Assembly: GCA_965247585.1 (NCBI GenBank)
Contig: CBDFHC010000005.1
Location: 992,001-1,056,000, forward strand
Length of the DNA: 64,000 nt
Source: CBDFHC01 sp965247585
GTDB taxonomy: Bacteria; Chloroflexota; Dehalococcoidia; Lucifugimonadales; GCA-2712585
Reading direction: 5' to 3'
In this document: positions 15,120-24,074 of the stretch, piece by piece
Layout of the letters: every line of letters begins with the position of its first letter
How positions within the stretch are numbered: position 1 is the stretch's first letter
The notes under the pieces: generated by a model
Seen by the model: the letters and a program-made list of their open reading frames with translations, nothing else
Database searches by the model: none
Told to the model about the DNA's origin: nothing
Position numbers and translations under genes: made by a program

Positions 15120-15707
15120 CTACTTTTCGAAGAGAAGCAAATACTGTCCGGTCTGGATATTCCGTCTGCGGCGCAGGCTGAGGCCCGCTTCCCTGGCCAG
15201 GGCGAGGACTTCTTCAGGCGAAACGTGGTGGCCCGAGGGCGCTTGGTGGGCGGTCTCCCCTGGCGTGAATTCTAGCACAGCGCACCAACCGGTCTTTTTG
15301 ACCAGGGCGGCGGCGGCTTCGAAAAAGGCGGACCGATTGGGGACCAGGTGGACTACAAAGGCCAAAAACACCCCGTCCAGCGAGGCCGCGGGCAGAGGGA
15401 AGTCAGTGTCCTCACTCTTTAGCACTTCAACGTTGCTGAGCCGGGCTTTTACCAGCCGCTCCCGGACGGCTTCAAGCATTCGCTCATCGGTGTCTATGGC
15501 GTAGAGCTTGCCGTAGGAGAGGTACTTTGCCAGAGGGAGTGAAAAGTAGCCGGGCCCGCACCCGATATCCGCCACGTGGTGGTACGGATCTATGGGTAGC
15601 CGGATGATGACATCGTCCGGTGCAACCTCCACGCCAGGCCGGTCGTAAAGAAGAGCCTGGATGGAATCTTCTATGGACTCGTCCCGCCGGTGGGGGTCAC
15701 TCGCCAT
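15120..15707 (-). CDS. Class I SAM-dependent methyltransferase
   Basis: A 195-residue methyltransferase of the UbiE/Methyltransf_11 kind. Motif I is VADIGCGPGYFSLPLA, motif II acidic residue lies in LYAIDTDERML, and the motif IV region is DGVFLAFVVHLV. The start overlaps the mscS stop by 11 bases, implying coupled translation. The substrate cannot be told; the N-terminal block (IDPYHHVADIGCGPG) is common in archaeal and bacterial proteins of unknown substrate. Confidence 0.8.
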   Translation of the reverse strand: MASDPHRRDESIEDSIQALLYDRPGVEVAPDDVIIRLPIDPYHHVADIGCGPGYFSLPLAKYLSYGKLYAIDTDERMLEAVRERLVKARLSNVEVLKSEDTDFPLPAASLDGVFLAFVVHLVPNRSAFFEAAAALVKKTGWCAVLEFTPGETAHQAPSGHHVSPEEVLALAREAGLSLRRRRNIQTGQYLLLFEK

Positions 15708-16977
15708 AATCGCTTCCAGATGGATTGTCTTCGGCGAAGGCGCTCTCCCGCTCCAGGGTCGGTGCCTTCACCTTGCCGTCGGTTGAGGCTTTGGGAGACG
15801 CTTGCTTCCCTTTTACTTCCTCCTCCCGATCATCCATTAGCCGGCGAATGCGGGTCTCCTCGCCAACGCCCCAATAGATGGTTCGGTGCGGGAAGGGTAT
15901 CTCGATACCCTCTTCATCGAATGCGCGCTTGATCCGAAGGCGGAACTCGCCGGCCACGGTCCACTGCTGGATAGGCTTGGTTTCACCCAGCACCTTGATG
16001 GCGATGCCTGATTCGCCGAAATTGTCGACCCGCAAAGGCTTGATAGGATCAAGGATCAGGGGGCCGAACACCGGGTCTTCCGACAATTCGGCGCCAACCT
16101 TGCGAATAACATCCATCACCCGGTCCAGGTCCTCTTTGTAGGCAACCTCAATTTTCAGATTAACGCGGGACTTCACTTTGGTGAAGTTGGAAGCGATGCC
16201 AATCTCACCGTTGGGAATAATGTGCTGGATGAAGTCCAGGTCTCGCAGGGTGGTACGGCGCAGGTTGATATCTTCCACCAGCCCGGTAACACCGCCTACA
16301 CGCACCACGTCTCCCACCCGGAACTGGTCCTCAAGGAGGATGAATATGCCGGCCAGGATGTCTTTGATGAGGCTCTGGGCGCCGAAGCCGACGGCAAGCC
16401 CAACAACACCGGCGCCGGCAAGGATGGGGCCGATGGTTATGCCCAGCTCAGCGAGGATCATGAAGAAGGCTATGGACATAACGATGACGGTCATGGTCTT
16501 CGCCAACACGCCCTGTAGGGTGCTGGAGCGCTTGACCGCCTCTTCCGATTGCTGTTCGCTATCAACCCTCCGGGAGAGGTAGCGCTCGATAAGGGGCAGT
16601 GTGGCGTGGTTCACGACCCGAATGAATATCAAGGCAACGATGACGATGACCCCGATCGTCAGCACCCGGGTACCCAGCCACCGGCCCACCACGGCGCCGG
16701 TGCGCCCAGCGTCGTCCAGTACTCCCGTCATGTCCACGCCGGTCTGGCTGATGACGGTGAGGGCCGCGGAAATCACCACGATTAGCCCCAGCACCACCCC
16801 AATGAAGCGGGAGGTGGGGCCGACGAAGGTGGAAAGGTCCGCGGGGATGAGATCGTCAGTCCACTGGAGCAGACGCCGCACGTAGCGGGGCACCAGCCAT
16901 CGTATGAGCAGCAGCGCGATGACGGCCAGCCCGCCGGTGACGCCGATGGCGATTACGTTCTCTAATGTAAGGTCCAT
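15697..16977 (-). CDS. mscS: Small-conductance mechanosensitive channel (MscS family)
   Basis: A 426-residue channel. Three or four N-terminal helices are followed by the pore-lining helix motif GAGVVGLAVGFGAQSLIKD and the beta-domain block FRVGDVVRVGGVTGLVEDI, then RTTLRDLDFIQHIIPNGEI. The C-terminal cytoplasmic vestibule runs to about residue 370 and ends with a charged tail. MscS channels release solutes on hypo-osmotic shock. It lies among unrelated his genes, and the downstream methyltransferase is translationally coupled to it. Confidence 0.93.
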   Translation of the reverse strand: MDLTLENVIAIGVTGGLAVIALLLIRWLVPRYVRRLLQWTDDLIPADLSTFVGPTSRFIGVVLGLIVVISAALTVISQTGVDMTGVLDDAGRTGAVVGRWLGTRVLTIGVIVIVALIFIRVVNHATLPLIERYLSRRVDSEQQSEEAVKRSSTLQGVLAKTMTVIVMSIAFFMILAELGITIGPILAGAGVVGLAVGFGAQSLIKDILAGIFILLEDQFRVGDVVRVGGVTGLVEDINLRRTTLRDLDFIQHIIPNGEIGIASNFTKVKSRVNLKIEVAYKEDLDRVMDVIRKVGAELSEDPVFGPLILDPIKPLRVDNFGESGIAIKVLGETKPIQQWTVAGEFRLRIKRAFDEEGIEIPFPHRTIYWGVGEETRIRRLMDDREEEVKGKQASPKASTDGKVKAPTLERESAFAEDNPSGSDYGE

Positions 16978-17118
16978 GTCAAACCGCGCAGCACAGCCTG
17001 TTCTTGAGCTTAGCGTAACCTATCGCCCCATATTATAGACTGCCGGTCTAAGGGCACCAGAGCGAAGGGTGCGGAGTGTGGGAAAAGATGAAGCGCCGGT
17101 AGTGAAACCGGCGGCGGC

Positions 17119-17841
17119 CTAAAGGCCGGCGCCTACGCTGATGGCCTGAGCCAGGTCCACGGCGCCGCGGTAGAGAGCGCTGCCCAGCACCACGCCCTCG
17201 GCGCCGGTGTGGGTAAGCTGTCTGATATCGTCCAGGCTGGAAACGCCGCCGGATGCCAGCACCGCCAGGCCGGTGTCGTTGACCATGGCCTGTACAGCGA
17301 CGAAGTTGGGTTGGGTCATGGTGCCGTCCCGGGAGATGTCCGTGTAGAGAAAGCGCAGGACGCCCAGCCTCGCCATACGTTGTGCCAGGTCCACGGCGGA
17401 GATGGGGGTGTCTTCTTGCCAACCCTTCACGGCCACCTTTCCGTCACGGGAGTCCAAGGCAACCACTACGCTTTGGGGTCCCCAGCGGCGGCACAGTTCC
17501 TCCACCAGGGACGGGTCTTCCACCGCGGCGGTGCCCAGGACTACCCGCTGGATGCCTCGTTGGAGGAGGGATTCGGCGTCGTCCAGGGAGCGGATGCCGC
17601 CGCCCACCTGGAGCGGAACGTCCACGCCATCGGCCAAGGAGGCGATGACGTTCAGGTTGGCCGGTGCGCCGTCACGGCTGCCGTCCAGGTCTACCACGTG
17701 GATGCGTTGGGCCCCGGCGCGGCGCCACCGTTGCGCCACCTCCAAAGGATTGGGGGAAAAGACGGTCTGCCTGTCAAAGTCGCCCTGGTAGAGCCTGACG
17801 CAGACCCCGTCCTTAAGGTCTATGGCGGGTATGACTTCCAC
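17119..17841 (-). CDS. hisA: Phosphoribosylformimino-5-aminoimidazole carboxamide ribotide isomerase
   Basis: A 240-residue (beta-alpha)8 barrel. It begins MEVIPAIDLKDGVCVRL with catalytic Asp8, and has the second catalytic Asp in LYTDISRDGTMTQPN. Phosphate loops are QVGGGIRSLDD and LASGGVSSLDD. HisA opens the ring of ProFAR by Amadori rearrangement. It lies 2 bases after hisH and is cotranscribed with it. Confidence 0.96.
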   Translation of the reverse strand: MEVIPAIDLKDGVCVRLYQGDFDRQTVFSPNPLEVAQRWRRAGAQRIHVVDLDGSRDGAPANLNVIASLADGVDVPLQVGGGIRSLDDAESLLQRGIQRVVLGTAAVEDPSLVEELCRRWGPQSVVVALDSRDGKVAVKGWQEDTPISAVDLAQRMARLGVLRFLYTDISRDGTMTQPNFVAVQAMVNDTGLAVLASGGVSSLDDIRQLTHTGAEGVVLGSALYRGAVDLAQAISVGAGL

Positions 17842-17843
17842 GA

Positions 17844-18521
17844 TTACCGGGTCCCGGCGGCAACCAGGGCGGCGTGTTCCACAAAGTTGCGGTAGAGCTG
17901 GAGCCCCAGCGGACCGCTCTTCTCCGGGTGGAACTGAGTGGCAATGAGGTTGTCCTTGGCGCAGATGCTGCTGAACCGGACGCCATACTCGGTGGCGCCG
18001 ACGGTCAGTTGGGGGTCCGAGGGCTCAGCGTAGAAGCTGTGCACAAAGTAGAAGTAGGCCTCCCGGGGCAGGCCCCGGAGGACGGGGTGGTCCGTTGAAG
18101 TCCGCACCAGGTTCCAGCCCATGTGGGGCACCTTCAGACCCTGGGGAAGACGGCGGACTCGGCCGGGCAGGATGCCCAGGCATTCAGCGTCACCTTCCTC
18201 CGTCCGCTCCATGAGGAGCTGGAGCCCCAGGCAGACGCCCAGAAAAGGGCGTCCGGAAGCGGCGAATCGTCTCAGGGGCTCCACCAACCCACGCTGCTGT
18301 AACTCGGCCATGGCGGCGTCACCGGAACCCACGCCGGGCAGAACGGCGGCATCGGCGGACTCCAACGCGTCGGGGTCACCGGAGATCTGGGGCGATACGC
18401 CGGCCTTCTCCAACGCTCGGGCGACGCTGCGCAGGTTGCCTGACTCGTAGTCCACCACCAAGACCTTTAGCCCGCTGAGCGGCGGGGACGGATTAATGCA
18501 GGTGGCGGCTATGTCACTCAT
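17844..18521 (-). CDS. hisH: Imidazole glycerol phosphate synthase, glutaminase subunit
   Basis: A 225-residue class I glutamine amidotransferase. The nucleophile Cys is in FLGVCLGLQLL and the His/Glu pair in ATQFHPEKSG; the oxyanion region LPGVGSGDAAM is typical of HisH. It supplies ammonia to HisF. The N-terminal extension of about 17 residues before LKVLVVDYESGN is unusual. The ATG at 18521 lies inside the end of the upstream adenosyltransferase gene (8-base overlap ATGAGTGA); a GTG at 18524 is possible. Confidence 0.95.
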   Translation of the reverse strand: MSDIAATCINPSPPLSGLKVLVVDYESGNLRSVARALEKAGVSPQISGDPDALESADAAVLPGVGSGDAAMAELQQRGLVEPLRRFAASGRPFLGVCLGLQLLMERTEEGDAECLGILPGRVRRLPQGLKVPHMGWNLVRTSTDHPVLRGLPREAYFYFVHSFYAEPSDPQLTVGATEYGVRFSSICAKDNLIATQFHPEKSGPLGLQLYRNFVEHAALVAAGTR

Positions 18522-19080
18522 CACCGGTGAGCTTGTCCAGGGGAAGGTCCCGGTCCTCGTACCTGGCGGCGATGAAGAGGAGGTCTCCCAGCCGGTTCAG
18601 GTAGCGGATGATCTCCAGGTTGGCCAGGCGGCCGGCCTCCAAGAGGCGCACCGTCTCGCGCTCGGCGCGGCGCACGCTGGTGCGGCCCATGTCCATGGCG
18701 GCGGAGGCGGGGGACGCGCCGGGCAGAATAAAGGACCTGGGAAGCTGCACCGCGTCCTGGTAGAAGTCTATCTGGGGCTCCAATTGGGCGGTCATCTCCG
18801 GAGAGACGGGGCTGAAATGCTGCTTGAAGGTCTCGTACTTGTCCGGCTCTGTGGCCAACTCCGCCCCCACGGTAAAGAGCTGGCGCTGCACCTCTTTCAG
18901 CAGCGCTATGATAGTGGGGTCTTTGGCCAAGGCACGACTGAGTCCCAGCGCTGAGCAGGCCTCGTCAGTGGCGCCATAAGCCTCGCAATGGAGGTCAGAC
19001 TTGGAGACCCTGCCACCGTAAAGAAGGCTGGTCTGCCCTTCGTCACCATATTTGGTGTATAAACGCTTCCCAGTGGTCAT
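18514..19080 (-). CDS. Corrinoid adenosyltransferase, PduO type
   Basis: A 188-residue PduO-type ATP:cob(I)alamin adenosyltransferase, an all-helical trimeric enzyme that makes adenosylcobalamin. Family landmarks are TKYGDEGQTSLLYGGRVSKSD at the ATP-binding N-terminus (given here in part), AYGATDEACSALGLSRA, and the C-terminal RRAERETVRLL and YLNRLGDLLFIAAR. It is the first gene of a run continuing into hisH and hisA, and diverges from cofE. No other cobalamin gene is seen in the window, so scavenged B12 is likely used. Confidence 0.92.
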   Translation of the reverse strand: MTTGKRLYTKYGDEGQTSLLYGGRVSKSDLHCEAYGATDEACSALGLSRALAKDPTIIALLKEVQRQLFTVGAELATEPDKYETFKQHFSPVSPEMTAQLEPQIDFYQDAVQLPRSFILPGASPASAAMDMGRTSVRRAERETVRLLEAGRLANLEIIRYLNRLGDLLFIAARYEDRDLPLDKLTGDE

Positions 19081-19205
19081 TGGCTCTCGCTTTACTCCAG
19101 GCGGGCTAAAGGAAAAAGTGGCGGCATTGCAGGGTCAAATTAGCGTGGCCGGGCCGCTAGCAAGGGATTATACTACTCCGGCGAACGGTCGGGCCGTGGC
19201 ATTAA

Positions 19206-19961
19206 ATGACGCCTCCTATACAAATATTTGGAATTAACGGATTGCCCGAGATAGGGGAGGGCGTTGACCTGGGTGCGCTCATCTGCCGGGCGGTTGCGGC
19301 TCAGGGAATTCCGCTGGAAGAGGGGGACGTGGTGGTGGTGACCCAGAAGATCGTCTCCAAGGCGGAGGGACGGATTGTCAACCTGGGCGAAGTGGAGGCG
19401 TCACCGCTGGCGTTGCAGATAGCGTCAGAGCACGAGCGGGACCCCCGGCACACCGAGGTGGTGCTCCGCGAAAGCAAGCGCATAGTGCGTATGGACCGAG
19501 GGGTGATCATCTCTGAAACGAAGCACGGGTTCATCTGCGCCAACGCCGGGGTGGACGCGTCCAATGCCTCCGGCGAAGGGACAGTGTGCTTGCTGCCGGT
19601 GGACTCAGACGCCTCGGCAGAACGAATAGGCAAGGCCATCCAGGAAGCGGTGGACGTCCGGGTGGGAATTGTTATCTCGGACACCTTTGGCAGGCCGTGG
19701 CGGGAGGGGGCCACTAACGTGGCCATAGGCGTGTGGGGGCTAAACCCGCTGCGGGACTACCGGGGGATGGAGGACTCCCACGGCCAGGTGCTGCGGACCA
19801 CCACTATCGCGGTGGCGGACGAACTGGCGGCGGCGGGGGAGTTGGTGATGGGAAAGCTGGACCGAGTGCCAGCGGCGGTGATCAGGGGTTACGACTACCC
19901 CCCAGGCGGCGATGGTATAGCCGGTCTGATTAGGCCCAGGGAGAACGACCTGTTCCACTAG
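19206..19961 (+). CDS. cofE: Coenzyme F420-0:L-glutamate ligase
   Basis: A 251-residue CofE. It begins with IQIFGINGLPEIGEGVDLG and contains DVVVVTQKIVSKAEGR, GFICANAGVDASN and ISDTFGRPWREG, all signature blocks of the family. It adds glutamates to F420-0 with GTP. Presence of cofE implies an F420-using metabolism, as in Chloroflexota and Actinomycetota. A TATACT box at 19169-19174 may be the -10 element, without a clear -35. It stands alone, divergent from the adenosyltransferase. Confidence 0.95.
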   Translation: MTPPIQIFGINGLPEIGEGVDLGALICRAVAAQGIPLEEGDVVVVTQKIVSKAEGRIVNLGEVEASPLALQIASEHERDPRHTEVVLRESKRIVRMDRGVIISETKHGFICANAGVDASNASGEGTVCLLPVDSDASAERIGKAIQEAVDVRVGIVISDTFGRPWREGATNVAIGVWGLNPLRDYRGMEDSHGQVLRTTTIAVADELAAAGELVMGKLDRVPAAVIRGYDYPPGGDGIAGLIRPRENDLFH

Positions 19962-19995
19962 CGCAACAGGCACTCCGAGGGCCATTAAGGGGCAA

Positions 19996-20250
19996 CTATC
20001 CATCGTCATCGTCCACGGAGTGATCCTGGGGAATAGTTACCACGACCCGCTCTTCCGGGACGGCAGCGCGTTGCTCTTCACCCCAGGGGGTGGAATCTAT
20101 GGTGTTCTTGAAGTCGCGGGCCTCGCCGCAGGTGCGGCATTTACCCCGGCTGAAAGGACCGTCCGGCGCGTCAATAACCCAGTGATGCCGACAGGTCTGG
20201 GCGACTGCGGAGGCCTCTTTTATCTTCTCTGGTAGCTGTACGGTGGTCAT
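19996..20250 (-). CDS. Small CxxC protein of unknown function
   Basis: An 84-residue soluble protein. The core reads CRHHWVIDAPDGPFSRG, then KCRTCGEARDFKN: one Cys with two His, then CxxC, probably one zinc or iron site. Proteins with the same C-x-HHW...GP.S.G.C..CGE layout recur in Chloroflexota genomes as far as I recall. The C-terminus is acidic (ending DDDDG). Convergent with cofE, 34 bases apart. Function unknown. Confidence 0.7.
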   Translation of the reverse strand: MTTVQLPEKIKEASAVAQTCRHHWVIDAPDGPFSRGKCRTCGEARDFKNTIDSTPWGEEQRAAVPEERVVVTIPQDHSVDDDDG

Positions 20251-20404
20251 TTTGGTTCACCCGTGAGGACTTAAATTAGTTGCGGGCCGAAGACTTTACT
20301 ATATTGATACCTAATAATGCAATAAATGCTATTACTGTAAAGATTGATTGACAGCGCATCTATAGTAAATTAGGCTTGCCACACCATTCAGAGGCGAGAA
20401 ACTC

Positions 20405-21043
20405 ATGGTGGTATCCACCAGCGGAACGCGGCTGAAGATCCTCAACATCCTGCTGAAGAAGGGCGAGGCCTCGGTGGGTCAGCTCTCCAGCGACCTGGAC
20501 CTGGCTTCGGCCACGGTACGCCGGCACCTGGACGTGCTGCTTCGGGACCGGCTGGTGGACTTCCGGCAGATGCGGAAGCAGTTGGGGAGGCCGGAGTACG
20601 CCTACGCGCTGACGGAGCAGGGGCAGGAATTGCTCCCGAAACATTATCAGGACCTCCTATCAGACCTGTTGGTGGAGATGTCGGCTCTGACCAGCCAGGA
20701 CGTGAACGGTAGGGGTGGCAAAGAGCTGCTGGAGATTCTGTTCCTGCGGATGGCGGACAAGGCGGCGGAACCGGATGCCGACCAGGAACTGGAAGCCCGG
20801 GTAGAGGCGCTGAGAGAGACGTTGGAGCAGCGGGACTTCATACCCCAGGTGGAGTCCCACGGAAACACCGTGCGGATTGAGCTGCACAACTGCCCGTATC
20901 GCTCCGTGGCGCAGAGCGTGGGAGCGGTCTGCCAGTTTGACAAGAGCCTCATCTCAAATATCCTGAATTCTCCGGTGGAAAGGGAACGCTGTATTAGGGA
21001 CGGGGACCGAAGCTGCTGCTACGTCGCGACAGTGGCGGAGTAG
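20405..21043 (+). CDS. HTH regulator with C-terminal cysteine cluster (SufR/DeoR-like)
   Basis: A 212-residue transcription factor. The N-terminal winged helix (about 1-75) reads TRLKILNILLKKGEASVGQL and ATVRRHLDVLLRDRLV, as in ArsR/DeoR/SufR proteins. The C-terminal half has Cys163, Cys176, Cys196 and the pair Cys204-Cys205. The first spacing (C-x12-C) equals that of the SufR iron-sulfur regulator, so a redox-sensing Fe-S cluster is plausible; later spacings differ. The upstream spacer (20251-20404) is AT-rich. No suf genes are nearby; the next plus-strand gene is trkH. Confidence 0.8.
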   Translation: MVVSTSGTRLKILNILLKKGEASVGQLSSDLDLASATVRRHLDVLLRDRLVDFRQMRKQLGRPEYAYALTEQGQELLPKHYQDLLSDLLVEMSALTSQDVNGRGGKELLEILFLRMADKAAEPDADQELEARVEALRETLEQRDFIPQVESHGNTVRIELHNCPYRSVAQSVGAVCQFDKSLISNILNSPVERERCIRDGDRSCCYVATVAE

Positions 21044-21120
21044 AACCGGTACGTTAGTAGCACCCCTTTTTGACTGGGATTCGCGGCAACCGCAAAGGTT
21101 GCACTCGGGGTGAAGTATGG

Positions 21121-21149
21121 TTGACTCTCCAAGCCGGGAACCATAAAAT
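21121..21149 (+). promoter_or_regulatory. Candidate promoter of the trkH operon
   Basis: TTGACT (21121-21126), a 17-base spacer and TAAAAT (21144-21149). It lies 178 bases upstream of trkH in a spacer without genes, leaving an untranslated leader of about 170 bases. Confidence 0.5.
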
Positions 21150-21326
21150 CCCGCTGGGTTTTTGGCCAATTTCACAACGATGCCGGGAAACAGCGGCAAG
21201 GCAATCCCGAGTTCTGGCCTTGAATCATAAGTACGTGGCGCCGCGGCCATTGGTTTCGCCGGCGCGGGCCTTTTCCACAACCACCCCAATGCGCAGCCAG
21301 GCAGAATCCACCGCAGCAGGACATTA

Positions 21327-22763
21327 ATGGACAGACCCAATGGGGGTAGGTCCGCCGATCGGATAATCCGCCGCCCGCGGCTGCGGGAGATCCGCCCCAG
21401 GGTGCTGAGGTTCGGCACCCGCAGGCGTCCCATCCGGCTTTTTGCCACGCCGCTGCTACTGCTATATGGCTTCATCATCCTGATAGTGGCCGGCGGCACT
21501 CTGCTGCTGTTCCCTTTTTCCAGCGCGGACGGTAGTTACACGCCTGCAGCTGACGCCTTTTTCACCTCAACCTCGGCCGTGACCGTCACGGGGCTCACCG
21601 TGGTATCTACCACGGAGCACTGGAGCACCTTTGGGCACGGGGTGATATTCGCGCTGATGCTCATCGGCGGCCTGGGGTTCATGAGCTTTGCCACCTTTCT
21701 CTTGATTCTGATAGGCCAGCGCATAACGCTGCCGGAACGGATGATGATAAGGGACACACTGGGCGGGGACCGGCTGGGCGGAGTGGTGAGGCTGCTGCGG
21801 CGCATAGTATTGGTGGTGGTGGCCATCTACACCGTGGGCATGCTGCTGATTTTCTGGCAGATGCTGGACCTGTTTCCGGCGGGGGAGGCCATTTGGCAGG
21901 CGGCGTTCCTTTCGGTATCCAGTTTCAACAACGCGGGGTTCGCCATCCTGCCGGACTCGGTCAGCGTGGAGCAAATCAGCCGGCAGTTCGGCATCCTTGC
22001 ATTCATGGGCGTGCTGATTGTGCTGGGGGGTATCGGCTGGGTAGTGATAGTAGACGTGTACCGCAAGAGGCGGTTTTCGCGCCTGAGCCTGGACACCAAG
22101 ATGATCATAATTCCCAGCCTGTTCCTCTGGCTGGCCGGCGCGCTGGTGTTTTTCCTTTCCGAATATAGTAACGACGCCACGGTTGGGATGCTTTCCCTGC
22201 ACGACAAGGTTTTCTATGGTGTATTCGAATCCATCAGCGGGCGCACCGCCGGGTTCTCCACCATTGCCTTTAGCGAAGTCAACGATCTGACCAAGCTGTT
22301 CTTCATCAGCCTGATGTTCATTGGGGGCGGGGCCGGATCGGTGGCGGGGGGCATCAAAGTGGGCACCTTTGCGGTGATTGTGGCTGTGGTGCTCTCTTCA
22401 TTGCGGGGCAGGCAACAGGCGGAGGCCTTTGGACGGGAAATACCACAGTTTCAGGTCCACCGGGCATTGACGGTTGCCATACTAGGCGGGGGACTGATTT
22501 TCATTATTTCGTTGGCGCTCACGTTGTCCGAGACTGATGCTGACATTGCTTTCCTGGATATGCTGTTTGAATCCGTTTCAGCGTTCGGCACAACGGGTCT
22601 CTCGATGGGGGTTGCGCCTCTGCTGACAGTGTGGGGTAAAATGATGCTGATAATTCTGATGGTGTTAGGGCGGTTGGGCCCCCTGGCGCTGGCGCTGGCG
22701 TTGACGCCAAGAGAAGAGCCGACGCCGTACAGGTACGCCCAAGAAAGAGTCAGGATAGGCTAG
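21327..22763 (+). CDS. trkH: Potassium uptake channel subunit TrkH/KtrB
   Basis: A 478-residue membrane protein with four M1-P-M2 repeats. The four selectivity-filter loops can be read: SAVTVTGLTVV, SSFNNAGFAIL, ISGRTAGFSTI and SAFGTTGLSMG, each with the conserved Gly. Length suits KtrB/TrkH. The N-terminal 40 residues are basic and cytoplasmic. It is followed without a gap by an RCK protein, its gating subunit. Together they import K+ with Na+ or H+. Confidence 0.95.
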   Translation: MDRPNGGRSADRIIRRPRLREIRPRVLRFGTRRRPIRLFATPLLLLYGFIILIVAGGTLLLFPFSSADGSYTPAADAFFTSTSAVTVTGLTVVSTTEHWSTFGHGVIFALMLIGGLGFMSFATFLLILIGQRITLPERMMIRDTLGGDRLGGVVRLLRRIVLVVVAIYTVGMLLIFWQMLDLFPAGEAIWQAAFLSVSSFNNAGFAILPDSVSVEQISRQFGILAFMGVLIVLGGIGWVVIVDVYRKRRFSRLSLDTKMIIIPSLFLWLAGALVFFLSEYSNDATVGMLSLHDKVFYGVFESISGRTAGFSTIAFSEVNDLTKLFFISLMFIGGGAGSVAGGIKVGTFAVIVAVVLSSLRGRQQAEAFGREIPQFQVHRALTVAILGGGLIFIISLALTLSETDADIAFLDMLFESVSAFGTTGLSMGVAPLLTVWGKMMLIILMVLGRLGPLALALALTPREEPTPYRYAQERVRIG

Positions 22764-23480
22764 ATGAAAAAGCAGGTGGTAGTTGTAGGGTTGGGGAGGT
22801 TCGGCTCCAGCATGGCGCGGGAGCTGTATCAGGCGGGCCACGATGTGCTGGCAATAGACCTGAATGAACAGAAGGTGCAGGACGCCCTGGGCGAAGTTAC
22901 CTACTCGGTGCGTGGCGACGCCACGAATGAGACGTTGCTAAAAGAGCTGGGCGTGCAGAACTTTGACGTAGCGGTGGTGGCCATAGGCACGGACGTCCAG
23001 GCCAGCATATTGACCACGGTGCTGCTCAAGAGCTTGAACATTCCGTTCATCATAGCCCGCTCCTCAAACCAACTCCATGGCAGCACGCTGGAGCGGATAG
23101 GGGCCGACAAAGTGGTGTATCCGGAGCAGGAGACAGGGAGGCGGATGGCCCACGTGGAGTTCCACCCGGGGGTACTGGACTATATGGACGTGGCCGCCAA
23201 CTACGGAATCATCAAGACCCGGCCCCCCGAGCACCTGATTAAGCGGACGCTGGAAGAGGGCGGCCTGAGCGGCTCGCGGGACAAGTATGGGCTAGCTGTG
23301 CTGGCAATCCGCCGGGGGAGGGAATTTATCCTGGCCCCTTCCAAAGAAGAGCAGGTCCTGCCCGGCGATATTCTGATAGTGGCGGGGAGCGCAGAGCAGC
23401 TAGGAAAGTTGCAGCTAACAACCAAGGAGCGCTCGGAGCGGTCTTCGGTGGAACTGGTACAACAGCACCAACCGCAGTGA
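22764..23480 (+). CDS. trkA: TrkA/KtrA RCK regulatory subunit
   Basis: A 238-residue cytoplasmic protein. RCK_N binds nucleotide through GLGRFGSSMARELYQAGHD and the acidic end of beta2 (VLAIDLNEQ). RCK_C occupies about residues 145-225 and ends with LPGDILIVAGSAEQL. Its start is directly next to the trkH stop, so the two are coupled and surely form one transporter. Confidence 0.94.
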   Translation: MKKQVVVVGLGRFGSSMARELYQAGHDVLAIDLNEQKVQDALGEVTYSVRGDATNETLLKELGVQNFDVAVVAIGTDVQASILTTVLLKSLNIPFIIARSSNQLHGSTLERIGADKVVYPEQETGRRMAHVEFHPGVLDYMDVAANYGIIKTRPPEHLIKRTLEEGGLSGSRDKYGLAVLAIRRGREFILAPSKEEQVLPGDILIVAGSAEQLGKLQLTTKERSERSSVELVQQHQPQ

Positions 23481-23609
23481 TCTCATTCCTACCTTCGGCG
23501 TGGCCCCCACACCATAGCCAGGCTTGGCCGCATGTGCGGGCTGTGACCAGATAGAGCATCGGCATATTACTACCCGAATCGAAAATCACCAGCGGCGGGA
23601 GAGGCAGGG

Positions 23610-24071
23610 ATGGTAGCAGTGTTCTCAGCGAAGAACGTGCTGCTGCCCGTGAGGGGGGACCTGGTGAACGAAGATGCCTTTCGTCTCGCCTGTACGCTGG
23701 CCAAAGGGGCCAAAGGAAAGATTCGCGCAATCTATGTGATTGAGGTGAAGCGGGAGCTTCCGCTGGACGCCGAAATAGCGGATGAGACCAGCCGTGGAGA
23801 GGAGGCCCTGGCCCAGATTGAGAGTCTGGCCAAGGCGGAGAAATGCCCCCTGGACGCGGATATACTGCAGGCCAGACAGGCGGGACCGGCGATTGTCCAG
23901 GAGGCAGCCAGCAAGGAGGCGGATGTGATAGTTGTAGGCGTGGAATGCCGTCCCTTGGATGACGGTATTACTGTGGGACAAACGGCGTCCTACGTTCTTG
24001 AGCACGCCCACTGTCCCGTGTTGCTGTGGCGCGCCGCGCCGGCGCGTCATGATCCGCCCCAAAGGGACTAG
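23610..24071 (+). CDS. Universal stress protein (UspA family)
   Basis: A 153-residue Usp domain. It begins with NVLLPVRGDLVNEDAFRLA and has the late block DVIVVGVECRP, with SYVLEHAHCPVLLWR at the end. The ATP-binding G-x2-G-x9-G loop is degenerate (GVECRPLDDGITVGQTAS), so nucleotide binding is uncertain. It lies inside the potassium cluster, where Usp proteins often accompany K+ channels. Confidence 0.85.
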   Translation: MVAVFSAKNVLLPVRGDLVNEDAFRLACTLAKGAKGKIRAIYVIEVKRELPLDAEIADETSRGEEALAQIESLAKAEKCPLDADILQARQAGPAIVQEAASKEADVIVVGVECRPLDDGITVGQTASYVLEHAHCPVLLWRAAPARHDPPQRD

Positions 24072-24074
24072 CCC

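Noticed and set aside
14328..15275. 315-residue open frame antisense to hisF
   Set aside because: It is a high-GC mirror of a certain gene on the other strand, with Gly/His/Val-rich low-complexity composition and no domain.
21070..21327. 85-codon frame before trkH
   Set aside because: Composition is not protein-like, and the frame overlaps the predicted trkH promoter.
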